In this document: in pieces, positions 7,651 to 16,515 of the stretch | Numbering within the stretch: the stretch's first letter is position 1 | Layout of the letters: each line of letters opens with the position of its first letter | Source of the DNA: Acidimicrobiaceae bacterium | Lineage (GTDB): Bacteria > Actinomycetota > Acidimicrobiia > Acidimicrobiales > Aldehydirespiratoraceae | Assembly (NCBI GenBank): GCA_028819005.1 | Contig: JAPPMP010000005.1 | Coordinates: forward strand, 137,147-193,301 | Direction: 5' to 3' | Length of the DNA stretch: 56,155 nucleotides | Notes under the pieces: model-generated | Told to the model about the DNA's origin: nothing | Databases searched by the model: none | Seen by the model: the letters and a program-made list of their open reading frames with translations, nothing else | Translations under genes and position numbers: made by a program

Positions 7651-8385
7651 TCAGGTCTCGCCGAGGTAGCTGGCGCGCAGGTGTGGGTTGGCGAGGAGCG
7701 CCTCGGCAGTGTCGTCGAGCACAACCCGCCCGGTTTGAAGCACCCAACCGCGGTCTGCGATAGAGAGCGCCATGTTGGCGTTCTGCTCGACCACGAAAAT
7801 GGCCACTCCCTGTGAATGGATCTGTTTGATCAACTCGAAGTTGGTCTGCACCAGAGCGGGGGCGAGCCCCATTGACGGCTCGTCCATCAGCAGCACCTTC
7901 GGGTCAGACATCAACGCCCGGCCCATTGCCACCATCTGCTGCTCACCGCCGGAAAGAGTGCCGGCTTTCTGGCTGAGCCGTTCTTTCACCCTCGGGAACA
8001 TCTCGAATATCCGCTCAAGGTCGGCGTCGATGGCTGATCGGTCCGAGCGCAGGAAAGCCCCGAGTTCGAGATTGTCCTTGACCGACAGCCGTTTGAACAG
8101 CCGGCGGTTCTCGGGGACCATCGTGACGCCCCGCTCGACGCGGTACGAAATCGATTCGTCGGTCACGATCTCGCCGTTGAGGAGCACATCGCCGGTCGTG
8201 GGCGCGACCATGCCCAACAAGGTCTTCAGGGTGGTCGACTTGCCCGACGCATTGCCCCCGAGCAGGCACACCAACTCGCCGGGATAGATCGAGAACTCGA
8301 CGTCTTTGAGGATATGGACCGCGCCGTAGTGCGTGTTGACCCCGCGCATCTCAAGCAGAGGAGGCGCGCCGTCGGTGTCGCTCAT
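7651..8385 (-). CDS. livF: Branched-chain amino acid ABC transporter ATPase LivF
   Basis: 244-residue ABC ATPase, second nucleotide-binding subunit of a branched-chain amino acid type importer. Walker A is GGNASGKST, the signature is LSGGEQQMVAMGRAL, Walker B VLLMDEPSMGLAPAL and the switch region VEQNANMALSIADRG. The MxGLAP after Walker B is typical of LivF. ATG at 8385 overlaps the livG stop by 4 bp. The same frame runs on into livG without a stop (to 9198), but that upstream part is out-of-frame livG sequence. Last gene of the SBP-livH-livM-livG-livF operon. Confidence 0.92.
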   Translation of the reverse strand: MSDTDGAPPLLEMRGVNTHYGAVHILKDVEFSIYPGELVCLLGGNASGKSTTLKTLLGMVAPTTGDVLLNGEIVTDESISYRVERGVTMVPENRRLFKRLSVKDNLELGAFLRSDRSAIDADLERIFEMFPRVKERLSQKAGTLSGGEQQMVAMGRALMSDPKVLLMDEPSMGLAPALVQTNFELIKQIHSQGVAIFVVEQNANMALSIADRGWVLQTGRVVLDDTAEALLANPHLRASYLGET

Positions 8386-9173
8386 GCCGATTCCTTTGCG
8401 GGGCGCCCGAGGTATGCCTCGATGACATCGGGGTTGGTAGACACTTCCTCGTAGGTGCCATGGGCGATGGTCTCGCCGTGGTCGAGCACAACTACTCGGT
8501 CGCTCACATCGCGTACGACGCTCATGTCGTGTTCGATCATCACGATGGTGAAGCCCCATTCGCTGCGGAGTTCGCCGATCAGTCGGGTAAGTGCCGCGGA
8601 CTCCTTCGGGTTCATGCCGGCAACTGGCTCGTCGAGAAGGATGATCGTGGGTTTGGTGGCCATCGCTCGGGCGATCTCCAGCCGCCTCCGGTTCGCATAC
8701 GACAGCACCGCGGCCGGTTGATCGAGTCGGTAGCCGATCAGGCGAGTGCCGAAGAAGCTCAGCACTTTCTCGCCGTGTTCTCTGATCTCTTGTTCTTCCT
8801 GTTTGAACGGGCGTGTCTGGAACAGTGCGCCCCAGAGGCCTTGGCGGGTCCGGCAGTGTTGGGCGACCATCACATTCTCGAGGATGGTCATGTTGGCGAA
8901 CAGGCGGACGTTCTGGAACGTGCGGGCTATTCCGGCAGCTGTGACTTGGTTGGGGTCCAGCCCCAAGAGTGATTCGCCTTTGAAGATGATGTCGCCGGAT
9001 GTCGGTGTGACCATCCCGGAGATCATGTTGAAGAAGGTGGTTTTGCCGGCGCCGTTGGGTCCGATAACCGACACGATCTCGCCTTCGTCGACATAGAAAT
9101 CGAGGTCTTTGAGGGCGTGGAGACCCCCGAAGGTGACGCTGAGCTTGTTGATGGTCAACAGACGCCGGCTCAT
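8382..9173 (-). CDS. livG: Branched-chain amino acid ABC transporter ATPase LivG
   Basis: 263-residue ABC ATPase. Walker A is GPNGAGKTTFFNMISG, Walker B IILLDEPVAGMNPKES, with the relaxed LivG-type signature LSYANRRRLEIARAMA and a switch region MIEHDMSVV. The C-terminus AYLGRP is usual for LivG. Start ATG at 9173 overlaps the livM stop by 4 bp; the stop overlaps livF. Works with LivF on the cytoplasmic face of the LivHM channel. Confidence 0.93.
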   Translation of the reverse strand: MSRRLLTINKLSVTFGGLHALKDLDFYVDEGEIVSVIGPNGAGKTTFFNMISGMVTPTSGDIIFKGESLLGLDPNQVTAAGIARTFQNVRLFANMTILENVMVAQHCRTRQGLWGALFQTRPFKQEEQEIREHGEKVLSFFGTRLIGYRLDQPAAVLSYANRRRLEIARAMATKPTIILLDEPVAGMNPKESAALTRLIGELRSEWGFTIVMIEHDMSVVRDVSDRVVVLDHGETIAHGTYEEVSTNPDVIEAYLGRPAKESA

Positions 9174-11062
9174 GCGGGCAGCACCCCCGTATTGCCATTG
9201 GAGTGCGAGTCGTCGGTGTGTTCGGAGTCGGCGTCGATCTCGCCTCGGAGCCAGGCGTCCTGAAGGTACTCGTCTTGGTGGAGTTCTCGGGTGCGCCGAA
9301 CGTTGGGCACCAGACCCTCAGGACGTTTCAACATCATCCAGATCAGCAGCACGCCGTAGATCAGCAGCTTGTATTCGGAGAACTCCTGCAGCAGGCCCGG
9401 TTGTCGAGGTCCGCCGAGAATGCCGATCAGCACCACCGAGCCCACGATCACACCCGCGATGTTGCCCATACCGCCCACGATCACGACCACCAATATGACG
9501 ATTGAGACCAGAATGATGAAGCTGTTGGGGAAGACCGATCCCACTTTGGCTGCGAGGATGGCGCCCGAGAATGAGGCCAGCACAGCTCCCACGACGAAGG
9601 CCATGAGTTTGGCGTTGACCGTGTTGATGCCCATCGCTTCGGCGACCGACTCGTCTTCGCGGATCGCCATCCAGGCGCGGCCCAGTCGACTGCGTTCCAA
9701 TCGCCACGACACGTAGATGGCGATAGCGCAGAAGAACAGCACAAGGTAGAACACGGCCCGCGGATCGGTTCCTTTCACCGTGGCAAGGCCGAAGACCTGC
9801 ACGCCGGGGATGTTGGTCACTCCCTGCGCGGCGCCGGTGTAGCCCCCGAGCCAGTCGGAAAGGAACAGCAGGCGGATGATCTCGCCGAAACCCAGGGTGA
9901 CTATGGCCAGGTAGTCGCCCCTCATGCGGATCACCGGCGCGCCGATGAACAATCCAGCCAGCGCTGCCAGAATCACCACTGCGACCAGAGCCGTGCCCCA
10001 ATAGAACTGGGGCATCCAGTCGGGCCAGGATTCTCCACGGTTGGTGGTGGTGAGAATGCCGGCGGTGTAGCCGCCGATCGCGAAGAATGCCACGTATCCG
10101 AGGTCGAGTATTCCGGCGAGACCCACCACGATGTTGAGACCCAGGGCCAACAGCACGAACAGGCCGACGTTGGCCAACAGTTCGTTGGTGATACCGCCCA
10201 AGAACAGAGGCAGGATCACCAGCGCTGCTGCAACTACCAGCAAACCGATGGCGTTGGCCCGAGTTCGGCTCGTTCCCTCCAGTGCATCGAAGCGCTCTTT
10301 GGCACGATGGGCCCGGTCTCGTCCGAAAGCGGCGAACAGACCGCCGACGACAGCCAACACTGCGGCGCCGTGCATCGTCAACCCGCCGCGGATGAAATAG
10401 AGTTCCTCAACCAGCCATTCAGCGCCGAGCCAGGCGAAACCCTCCGACAGGTCGAGGATCACCGTCTCGAAGATCGCGAAGGCGATCACCGAAGCGAACG
10501 CCCAGCTCAGCATGCGGCGGACTGTCGCCGAGAGCAGGTGCGCCAACCCGCCGAATGTTCCGAGCACCAAGCCGACCGGTAGCCAGATTGCGATGCCGAA
10601 GGCTGTGTCTCGCTGGAAAGACAACAACTCGAGCAGTTGGGGACTCCAGTTGACCAGCGGATCACGAAGGTTGAAATTGTCCAGCAGGAATGTGAGGACG
10701 CTGAGACCGGCTCCACCGATCAGGCCCACGAGTGAGCCGGCGAGCACTTCGCGGCTTCCCTTGGCATGGCTGGGCATGCCTGCCAAGACTGGCTCCCTGC
10801 ACACCACCAGACCGAAGACTGCAGGGAGCCAGAACAATGACAGGTAGCCCATCGAGAAAATCGGTTCGATCAGCATGCGGTGATCAAGGTTGACCGGCAT
10901 GTTGGTGAGTGCGACAAACACAAGCACCAGAGCCAACAGAAGGCCGTAGTTGAATACCTTCCGCCAGTCCTGGTCCAGCATTCGCCGTGCCGGCAGCTCC
11001 TCGTCTGACGGTTCCTCGATGAATGCGGTACTCATGCTCGGCCCCCGGTCCTCGGTGCTCAT
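9170..11062 (-). CDS. livM: Branched-chain amino acid ABC transporter permease LivM, N-terminally extended
   Basis: 630 residues, about twice the core LivM length. The C-terminal half is canonical: NIVVGLAGILDLGYVAFFAIG, a LAIVTLGFGEIIRLL stretch before the ISL region, RAWMAIREDESVAEAMGIN (the EAA loop that contacts the ATPases) and GMGNIAGVIVGSVVL. The N-terminal 300 residues hold five or six extra hydrophobic spans, as seen in the longer LivM subfamily. The start at 11062 overlaps the livH stop by 4 bp; a second ATG (residue 10, 11035) is an alternative. Imports amino acids, amides or short fatty acid-like ligands depending on the binding protein. Confidence 0.93.
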   Translation of the reverse strand: MSTEDRGPSMSTAFIEEPSDEELPARRMLDQDWRKVFNYGLLLALVLVFVALTNMPVNLDHRMLIEPIFSMGYLSLFWLPAVFGLVVCREPVLAGMPSHAKGSREVLAGSLVGLIGGAGLSVLTFLLDNFNLRDPLVNWSPQLLELLSFQRDTAFGIAIWLPVGLVLGTFGGLAHLLSATVRRMLSWAFASVIAFAIFETVILDLSEGFAWLGAEWLVEELYFIRGGLTMHGAAVLAVVGGLFAAFGRDRAHRAKERFDALEGTSRTRANAIGLLVVAAALVILPLFLGGITNELLANVGLFVLLALGLNIVVGLAGILDLGYVAFFAIGGYTAGILTTTNRGESWPDWMPQFYWGTALVAVVILAALAGLFIGAPVIRMRGDYLAIVTLGFGEIIRLLFLSDWLGGYTGAAQGVTNIPGVQVFGLATVKGTDPRAVFYLVLFFCAIAIYVSWRLERSRLGRAWMAIREDESVAEAMGINTVNAKLMAFVVGAVLASFSGAILAAKVGSVFPNSFIILVSIVILVVVIVGGMGNIAGVIVGSVVLIGILGGPRQPGLLQEFSEYKLLIYGVLLIWMMLKRPEGLVPNVRRTRELHQDEYLQDAWLRGEIDADSEHTDDSHSNGNTGVLPA

Positions 11063-12195
11063 GCTCGGTCCTCGGTTGACAGCCGCTCACCGAACAGACC
11101 GGTCGGCTTCACCAGCAGCACGAAGATGAGAACCAGGAAGGCCACCGCATCCTTGAGTTGCGAGACGCCGTCGATACCCCAAGGCTCAAGCAGGATCAGG
11201 GGTGCCACTGATTCGGCACTGCCCAGGGTGATCCCGCCGGCCATCGCACCGCCCATATTCCCGATACCACCGACGACAGCCGCGCTGAAGGCTTTGATCC
11301 CGGGCAGGAACCCGGTGGTGTGAACGACCGATCGGAAGAGCAGACCCCAGAGGATCCCCGCAACACCGGCCATGGCGCCGCCGACAGCGAACGTCGTGAC
11401 GATCGTGCGGTTGACGTTGATTCCCATCAACGAGGCGATCTCCTTGTCCTCCGCCACGGCTCTCATGGCCTTGCCGATCTTGGTCCGCTCAACCAGATAC
11501 CACAGCGCCACCATGGATATTGCCGCTACAACCAGCACCATCAGCCTCGTGCCTTCAATGGTGACGAAACCGAGCAACTCCCGTTTCTTCGACAACCATT
11601 CCGGGAGCGTCGGGTAGGACTTGGCCCCAGGTCCGAGCAGTACCACAGATACGTTCTGGATGAAGAACGACACGCCGATGGAGGTGATCAGCGGAATGAG
11701 CCGCGGCGAGCCCCGCAATGGCCGGTAGGCGACTCGTTCCATGATGATCGCCGTCAAGGTGGAGCAGATGATCGCTATCACCAGGACGAACAGCAACGAG
11801 AGCAGGAAGTTGCTCTCCCACGCGCCGGACTCGTCGAGTTTGTTGGATGTGATCATCCCGGTCATGGCACCGACCATGAAGACCTCGCCGTGGGCGAAGT
11901 TGATGAACCCCAGAACGCCGTAGACCATGGAATAGCCGAGCGCGATCAGCCCGTACATAGCGCCCTGTGAGAGCCCGGAGATCACCAGACCTTCAAACTG
12001 GGCTGCGGTCAGCCCGGTGGCGTCGGGGTTGATGCGGGAGGCGACGAAGTTGTCGGGGTCGATCTGCTGCCCGATGAACATGAGCAGGCCAAGAATCACA
12101 AAGGTGCTCATGACCACCCGCATGAAGGTCAGGAAGGCGTCCACGCCGAGGCGACGGTTCAGCTTGTTGTTCTCCGCGGTGACGGGTGGTGGCAT
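11059..12195 (-). CDS. livH: Branched-chain amino acid ABC transporter permease LivH
   Basis: 378-residue membrane permease. It has GLSQGAMYGLIALGYSMVYG and INFAHGEVFMVGA, the LivH hallmark near the start of the transmembrane domain, and the cytoplasmic EAA loop KAMRAVAEDKEIASLMGINV, followed by GGIGNMGGAMAGG. The ATG at 12195 is preferred over a TTG two codons upstream. A 138-bp gap with a stable stem-loop separates it from the binding-protein gene; downstream it is coupled to livM. Confidence 0.93.
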   Translation of the reverse strand: MPPPVTAENNKLNRRLGVDAFLTFMRVVMSTFVILGLLMFIGQQIDPDNFVASRINPDATGLTAAQFEGLVISGLSQGAMYGLIALGYSMVYGVLGFINFAHGEVFMVGAMTGMITSNKLDESGAWESNFLLSLLFVLVIAIICSTLTAIIMERVAYRPLRGSPRLIPLITSIGVSFFIQNVSVVLLGPGAKSYPTLPEWLSKKRELLGFVTIEGTRLMVLVVAAISMVALWYLVERTKIGKAMRAVAEDKEIASLMGINVNRTIVTTFAVGGAMAGVAGILWGLLFRSVVHTTGFLPGIKAFSAAVVGGIGNMGGAMAGGITLGSAESVAPLILLEPWGIDGVSQLKDAVAFLVLIFVLLVKPTGLFGERLSTEDRA

Positions 12196-12278
12196 ATCCA
12201 ACGTCTCAGTTGCTTGCTGTGTTGACCATAGTGAGTCGCTGAAGACGAAGTCAGGATGCTTCGAGAGCGCCGACGGCG

Positions 12279-12318
12279 AGCGAACCGACCCCGATCCCAG
12301 GTTCGGGACCGGTTCGCT
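12279..12318. other. Stem-loop between the binding-protein gene and livH
   Basis: Nine-base outer arms (agcgaaccg at 12279-12287, cggttcgct at 12310-12318) enclose five-base inner arms (cccga at 12290-12294, tcggg at 12303-12307). No T-run follows on the minus strand, so it looks like an mRNA-stabilising or partial-termination structure. This would let the binding protein be made in excess of the permease (inference). Confidence 0.6.
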
Positions 12319-12333
12319 ACCGACAGCTAGTCC

Positions 12334-13686
12334 CTACGATGGCGCGTACTCGAAGACCACGTTGTCTGTTGAACCCTCGAAGTCGTTCGAATCCAGATGG
12401 TGAATAACGGTCACCTTCTGGGATCCGCAATCACCGAAGGCATCACAGTTGATCAACCCGATAAGGCCGTTGTATCCGGTGAGTCCGTCGAGGTGCTCGC
12501 GGACGCCGGCTTTGTCGATGACCAGATTGCCGTCGCCGTCCACGTAGCTCGCCGACTCAATGGCGTCGAGCAGCATGGCGGTGGCGTCGTAGCCGTGGCC
12601 CCAGAACGGCGAGGTCGGGGCCTCCCCGTGGAGGGATTCATAAGCGCTGGTGAAGTCAACGGCGGACTTGCCGGTTGACTGGTTGACGTTTTCACCGAAG
12701 CGGGAGTCGGGTCCCGAGAAGTACATTCCCTCGGTTTCCTCCAGTGCCAGGTAACCGGCGACCAACAGGCCGTCTGCAGCCAGCAACTGAGTGTCCTCAA
12801 GTCCGGCAACGCCCGGTGCTTGCGCAGCGATGAAGTTTCCCTCGGGCTGGAAGATCGGGAAGAAGAGGGCCTGGGGACTGGCGGCGGCGATCTCGGTGAG
12901 GACCGGAACCATGTCTGTGTCACCCTTTGCGATGCCTGCAAAGCCGGTTATCTCGCCGCCGATCTCCTCGTAGGCGTCGACGAACGCTTGGGCGAGGCCC
13001 TGGGTGTAGGGGTCGCCGTCGTGGATCGCCGCGGCGGTTGTCAGACCGAGGTCGTTGAACACGAACAAGGCCATTGCCCGACCCTGATAGAGGTCGTTGT
13101 GTGCGGTGCGGTAGTAGCCCTCGTTGTAGTTCTCCCCCGCAGTGCCCGCGAGGTCAGAAGTGAGAGCGGGTGAGGTATTGCCGCCAGAGATCATGACGAT
13201 CCCAGCTTCGCTGATCAACGGTGCCGCCGCTACGGCTGCACCGGAGCAGGACGTGCCGACCACACCGGCGATTTGCTCGTCGGCAACGATCGTCTGCGCG
13301 GCAGCCTGACCACCGTCGCTGGAGCAAAGGTCGTCGAGACCTTGACCCAATGAGACCGAGAAGCCATGAATGTCCCCATAGTCGTCAACGGCGATCTCTA
13401 TTGCCCGGTGGATCGGAAGACCGAAGAGCGCCACGTCCCCGGTGAGAGCGTTGAGAGATCGAATCTGCACCTCAGCTCCCGGCTCGACCGTGATCGTGCC
13501 GAGTGATCCGTCGCCGAGGTGATCCATCATCTCGCTGTCGTTGCCTGTTTCGGCCATGTCGTTGCCTGTTTCGGCCATGTCGTCGCCGTCATCGCCTGTG
13601 GTAGCCGCCTCGTCGTCGTCACCACAAGCGACGGCGAACAGAGCCAGCGCAGCTAACAAGAGTAGGAGCTTGCGGGTTCGTTCCAT
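12334..13686 (-). CDS. Lipoprotein substrate-binding protein of the Liv-type ABC importer
   Basis: 450 residues. N-terminal lipoprotein signal MERTRKLLLLLAALALFAVA followed by Cys (lipobox AVAC), then an acidic linker with a duplicated DDMAETGN/DMAETGND segment. The mature part is a type-1 periplasmic-binding fold: ALTGDVALFGLPIHRAIEIA, GVVGTSCSGAAVAAAPLISE and GHGYDATAMLLDAIESA. The frame opens at 13734, but the ATG at 13686 sits behind a GGAGGGA ribosome site and directly begins the signal peptide. First gene of the operon; the ligand is unknown. The two linker repeats are near-identical 21-bp DNA repeats (13537-13578). Confidence 0.92.
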   Translation of the reverse strand: MERTRKLLLLLAALALFAVACGDDDEAATTGDDGDDMAETGNDMAETGNDSEMMDHLGDGSLGTITVEPGAEVQIRSLNALTGDVALFGLPIHRAIEIAVDDYGDIHGFSVSLGQGLDDLCSSDGGQAAAQTIVADEQIAGVVGTSCSGAAVAAAPLISEAGIVMISGGNTSPALTSDLAGTAGENYNEGYYRTAHNDLYQGRAMALFVFNDLGLTTAAAIHDGDPYTQGLAQAFVDAYEEIGGEITGFAGIAKGDTDMVPVLTEIAAASPQALFFPIFQPEGNFIAAQAPGVAGLEDTQLLAADGLLVAGYLALEETEGMYFSGPDSRFGENVNQSTGKSAVDFTSAYESLHGEAPTSPFWGHGYDATAMLLDAIESASYVDGDGNLVIDKAGVREHLDGLTGYNGLIGLINCDAFGDCGSQKVTVIHHLDSNDFEGSTDNVVFEYAPS

Positions 13687-14034
13687 TGTCTGTCCCTCCA
13701 GAGTTGGATTGTTGTTGATGCCGCAAGTGAACATGCCGAGCCTGATTACTCGCGATTGAACTGTGATGCTAGCAAGTTCGCTGCCGTTGCGTGGAGGGTC
13801 AAAATGTCAGCAGACAGTTACGATGAACAGTGCAGCCAAGACTGCTGGCCGGCGAGCCGGAATCGCGCGGCGGACATGGCCTGCGTTGCGACCGGTTAGC
13901 TGCTCGGTGAGGCCGACGCCAACGCCGGCCTCCGGCAACTGATGATCCCCCTGTTGGCTTGACACCTCGATTGGGAGGTAAGCCATGGAAGTGATGGAAA
14001 GAGACGTCGGCGCGGTAACGAGAAAGAACAACTG
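13687..14034. promoter_or_regulatory. Gene-free divergent intergenic region
   Basis: 348 bp between the binding-protein gene (minus) and the phosphatase gene (plus). I see no convincing coding frame. It must hold the promoters of both divergent units and the GGAGGGA ribosome site of the binding-protein gene just upstream of 13686, but no clear -35/-10 pair stood out. Confidence 0.5.
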
Positions 14035-14610
14035 ATGAGCGATGATCGACCTCGGACGATTCGCGACGCGCCACGGCCGCGGCCTGTCCCCGAGAGACCC
14101 ACGGTGACCTTCCTGTGTACTGGCAACGCGGCCCGGTCGGTGATGGGAGCGGCGATGATGCGGGCTCACTTCGGCGAGGAACCGCAGGTGTGCGTTCTCA
14201 GCGGTGGCACCCATGTCCTGCCGGGGCAGCCGATGAGCGTGCGTACCCGCACGGCGTTGGAGAGGCACGGACTGCGCGACCCATGGCATCGCAGCCACCA
14301 ACTGTCTGCTGAAGACATAGCGCTCTCCACATTGATTGTCGCCATGGAGCCGGATCATCTCCTCTGGATGCGACGAACTCACCCCGAGGGAGCCGCCAAG
14401 ACCGGAAGCCTGAAGCGTGTCGCCCGAGACCTGGCGCCGGGGAGTGCCGATGATCTGGCCGCGCGGGTGGCTCGGCTGGGCCTTGCGGAGGTTGAACCCG
14501 AAGCGTGGGAGGAGGTCGTCGACCCCGGTGCGGGGCAGCAGGCCGACTACGACGCCGCAGCGGACGAGGTGGCGGCTCTCGTCAGTCGACTGATCGAACG
14601 TTTGGCCTGA
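14035..14610 (+). CDS. Low-molecular-weight protein-tyrosine-phosphatase-like protein
   Basis: 191 residues. The phosphate loop VTFLCTGNAARSVMG (C-x5-R-S, about residues 28-35) and the C-terminal VVDPGAGQQADYDAAADEV (general-acid Asp-Pro loop) identify the LMW-PTP/arsenate reductase fold. Between them is IVAMEPDHLLWMRRTHPEGAAK. A 25-residue Arg/Pro-rich N-terminal extension precedes the fold. The second Cys of the usual CTGNTCRS loop is Ala here, so no vicinal disulfide can form. It stands 15 bp before murA and may be co-transcribed. The substrate (phosphotyrosine or other) is open. Confidence 0.85.
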   Translation: MSDDRPRTIRDAPRPRPVPERPTVTFLCTGNAARSVMGAAMMRAHFGEEPQVCVLSGGTHVLPGQPMSVRTRTALERHGLRDPWHRSHQLSAEDIALSTLIVAMEPDHLLWMRRTHPEGAAKTGSLKRVARDLAPGSADDLAARVARLGLAEVEPEAWEEVVDPGAGQQADYDAAADEVAALVSRLIERLA

Positions 14611-14625
14611 GAACGCCCCGACGGA

Positions 14626-16011
14626 ATGCGAGCCGCAAGGCCCGCAGATATGCCTCAGATGACGCGCGCCGCGGGAGTTATGGTGGCAGACTCTCAGGTG
14701 ATGTCCCTGCTGGCCGCAGACGTTCCGGAACTTGACCTCGCCGGGCACAGCTTTGTCGTGCGGGGACCCTCTCCTCTCGAGGGAGCGGTGGAAGTCTCCG
14801 GCGCCAAGAACAGTGTCTTGAAGTTGATGGCCGCGACTCTGCTGGCCGAGGGCGCCTATCGCATCGCGAACGTCCCTCGCATCACTGACGTGGGGCTGAT
14901 GGCGGAACTGTTGCGGGCCATCGGTTGCAAGGTGACGCTGCCTTCCCGCAGCGTAGGCGGATCGTTGATCGTCGAGGTTCCAGCCGAGATAGAACCTGTT
15001 GCCCCCAGCGGCATCGTCGATCAGTTTCGAGCGTCGATCGAGGTTCTCGGACCGATGCTGGCGCGCTGCGGCGAAGCGGTCGTCGCGCTCCCGGGAGGTG
15101 ACGACTTCGGCCCTCGCCCCATCGATATGCATCTGCAGGGGTTGGCCAAGCTGGGCGTTGAGGCCGAGACGGTCGACGGATATGTCCACGCCCGAGTCCA
15201 GGAGTTGACCGGAGGGACGATCAGGCTCGACTTCCCGAGCGTCGGCGCTACCGAGAATCTGCTCATGGCGGCTGTGCGGGCCAGGGGCACGACCGTGATC
15301 GACAACGCGGCGCGTGAACCTGAAGTCGCAGATCTCTGCGAGTTCCTCAACAAGATGGGTGCGCAGATTTCCGGGTCGGGTTCAGGCACCCTCACGATCA
15401 ACGGCGTCGACCATGCAGAGGCGCTTCAGCCGGTCGATCATTCGGTCGTCGGCGACCGCATAGTGGCAGCGACGTATCTGGCCGCCGTCGGGATCGCTAC
15501 GGGTGAAATCGTCGTCACCGGCGTGGACCGTGATCACATGGCCGTGTTGTGCGGCAAACTCGGCGATATGGGCATGGAGATTTCAGCAGACGGCGACAGC
15601 ATTCGCGCCTGTGTATCCGGCCGTCTGAGCTCGGCGAAGTTCTCGACCCTCCCGTACCCGGGCGTAGCCACCGATCTGAAGCCTCTGCTGGTTGCCCTGC
15701 TGGCGACCGCCGATGGGGTCGGCTCGGTTACTGAGAACCTTTTCGCAGAGCGGTTCCGTTATGTGGACGACCTGCGGCTCATGGGTGCTGACATTCGTAT
15801 CGACTCGCACCACGTCGTGATCGAGGGCAAGGAGCGCCTGTCGGCAGCCAAGGTGAAGGCCCCTGACATTCGCGCGGGCGCGGCGCTCGTGATTGCGGGT
15901 CTGGGGGCAGAAGGGGAGACAGTCGTGAGCGACGCGCACCATATCGCCCGCGGTTACGACGACCTGGCAGCCAAGCTCAACTCGTTGGGCGCCGACGTCA
16001 GTCGTTCCTAG
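14626..16011 (+). CDS. murA: UDP-N-acetylglucosamine 1-carboxyvinyltransferase MurA (Asp-type, predicted fosfomycin resistant)
   Basis: First committed step of peptidoglycan synthesis: enolpyruvyl transfer from PEP to UDP-GlcNAc. SGAKNSVLKLMAATLLAEG, DQFRASIEVLGPMLARCG, RPIDMHLQGLAKLG and the C-terminal AGAALVIAGL are family hallmarks. In the active loop LPGGDDFGPRP the catalytic Cys of E. coli (LPGGCAIGARP) is Asp (codon 15100-15102), as in mycobacteria and chlamydiae, where this residue abolishes alkylation by fosfomycin. Length from the first ATG is 461; later ATGs at 14650, 14659, 14680 and 14701 could be the real start, since conserved sequence begins near residue 40. Confidence 0.93.
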   Translation: MRAARPADMPQMTRAAGVMVADSQVMSLLAADVPELDLAGHSFVVRGPSPLEGAVEVSGAKNSVLKLMAATLLAEGAYRIANVPRITDVGLMAELLRAIGCKVTLPSRSVGGSLIVEVPAEIEPVAPSGIVDQFRASIEVLGPMLARCGEAVVALPGGDDFGPRPIDMHLQGLAKLGVEAETVDGYVHARVQELTGGTIRLDFPSVGATENLLMAAVRARGTTVIDNAAREPEVADLCEFLNKMGAQISGSGSGTLTINGVDHAEALQPVDHSVVGDRIVAATYLAAVGIATGEIVVTGVDRDHMAVLCGKLGDMGMEISADGDSIRACVSGRLSSAKFSTLPYPGVATDLKPLLVALLATADGVGSVTENLFAERFRYVDDLRLMGADIRIDSHHVVIEGKERLSAAKVKAPDIRAGAALVIAGLGAEGETVVSDAHHIARGYDDLAAKLNSLGADVSRS

Positions 16012-16159
16012 CGGTCCGGTCGGTCGGAAGTTCCGTCGGTCTTGTTTCTTTGTGGTAGCGCGCCCGCCGGCGGGCGACGAGCAGGAGCGAGCCGAACAAC
16101 ACCATGGGCGCGCCCACCGCGAGGATCTCATCCCAACCGCCTTGGTGAGCAAGGAGCAC
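15998..16159 (-). CDS. Small single-TM membrane protein
   Basis: 53 residues, GTG start at 16159. The sequence begins VLLAHQGGWDEILAVGAP, followed by a hydrophobic span (MVLFGSLLLVA) and a basic tail (RRRARYHKE). Short proteins of this LAHQGGWDE type are common in actinobacteria, from memory; function unknown. A stop codon lies five codons upstream of the GTG, which fixes the frame to this region. It converges with murA, overlapping its last 14 bp. Confidence 0.5.
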   Translation of the reverse strand: MLLAHQGGWDEILAVGAPMVLFGSLLLVARRRARYHKETRPTELPTDRTARND

Positions 16160-16254
16160 AGAGACAGTATTCGTGCTTCAAAGTTACTGGCCTCGGTGGC
16201 GTTTGCTGGAGAAACTGATGAACCAATCGGGTTGAATGCTGGCACAATGGGAGT

Positions 16255-16515
16255 GTGCGAACCCAGGTTGAGAAGGTCGTCAATGCGATCCGCCCGGCCA
16301 TTCAGGCCGATGAGGGCGACATTGAACTGATCGAGGTCGACGAAGCCACCGGTGTTGTGACCGTCGAGCTGTTCGGCGCCTGTGTCACCTGCCCGGCGTC
16401 TACGCAGACCCTCAAGGCAGGTATCGAGCGGATCATGAAGGACCGGGTGGCCGGCGTCACCGAGGTTGTCGAAAAGAACGCTCTGGGAATGAGCGAATCC
16501 CCGGTGATGCTCTAG
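16255..16515 (+). CDS. NifU-like (Nfu) Fe-S scaffold domain protein
   Basis: 86 residues, a single NifU C-terminal domain: VEKVVNAIRPAIQADEGDIE, then GACVTCPASTQTLKAGIERI with the CxxC pair that holds an Fe-S cluster between two monomers. Likely an Fe-S cluster carrier. Start GTG at 16255 with no convincing ribosome site, so possibly leaderless. Its stop overlaps the convergent GH15 stop by 4 bp. The cysteine desulfurase at 20.7 kb could supply sulfur, but that is inference. Confidence 0.85.
   Translation: MRTQVEKVVNAIRPAIQADEGDIELIEVDEATGVVTVELFGACVTCPASTQTLKAGIERIMKDRVAGVTEVVEKNALGMSESPVML

Noticed and set aside
7651-9198. 515-codon frame that would fuse livG and livF
   Set aside because: Its N-terminal half is out-of-frame livG sequence with Arg/His-rich noise; both genes have proper starts and a 4-bp overlap.
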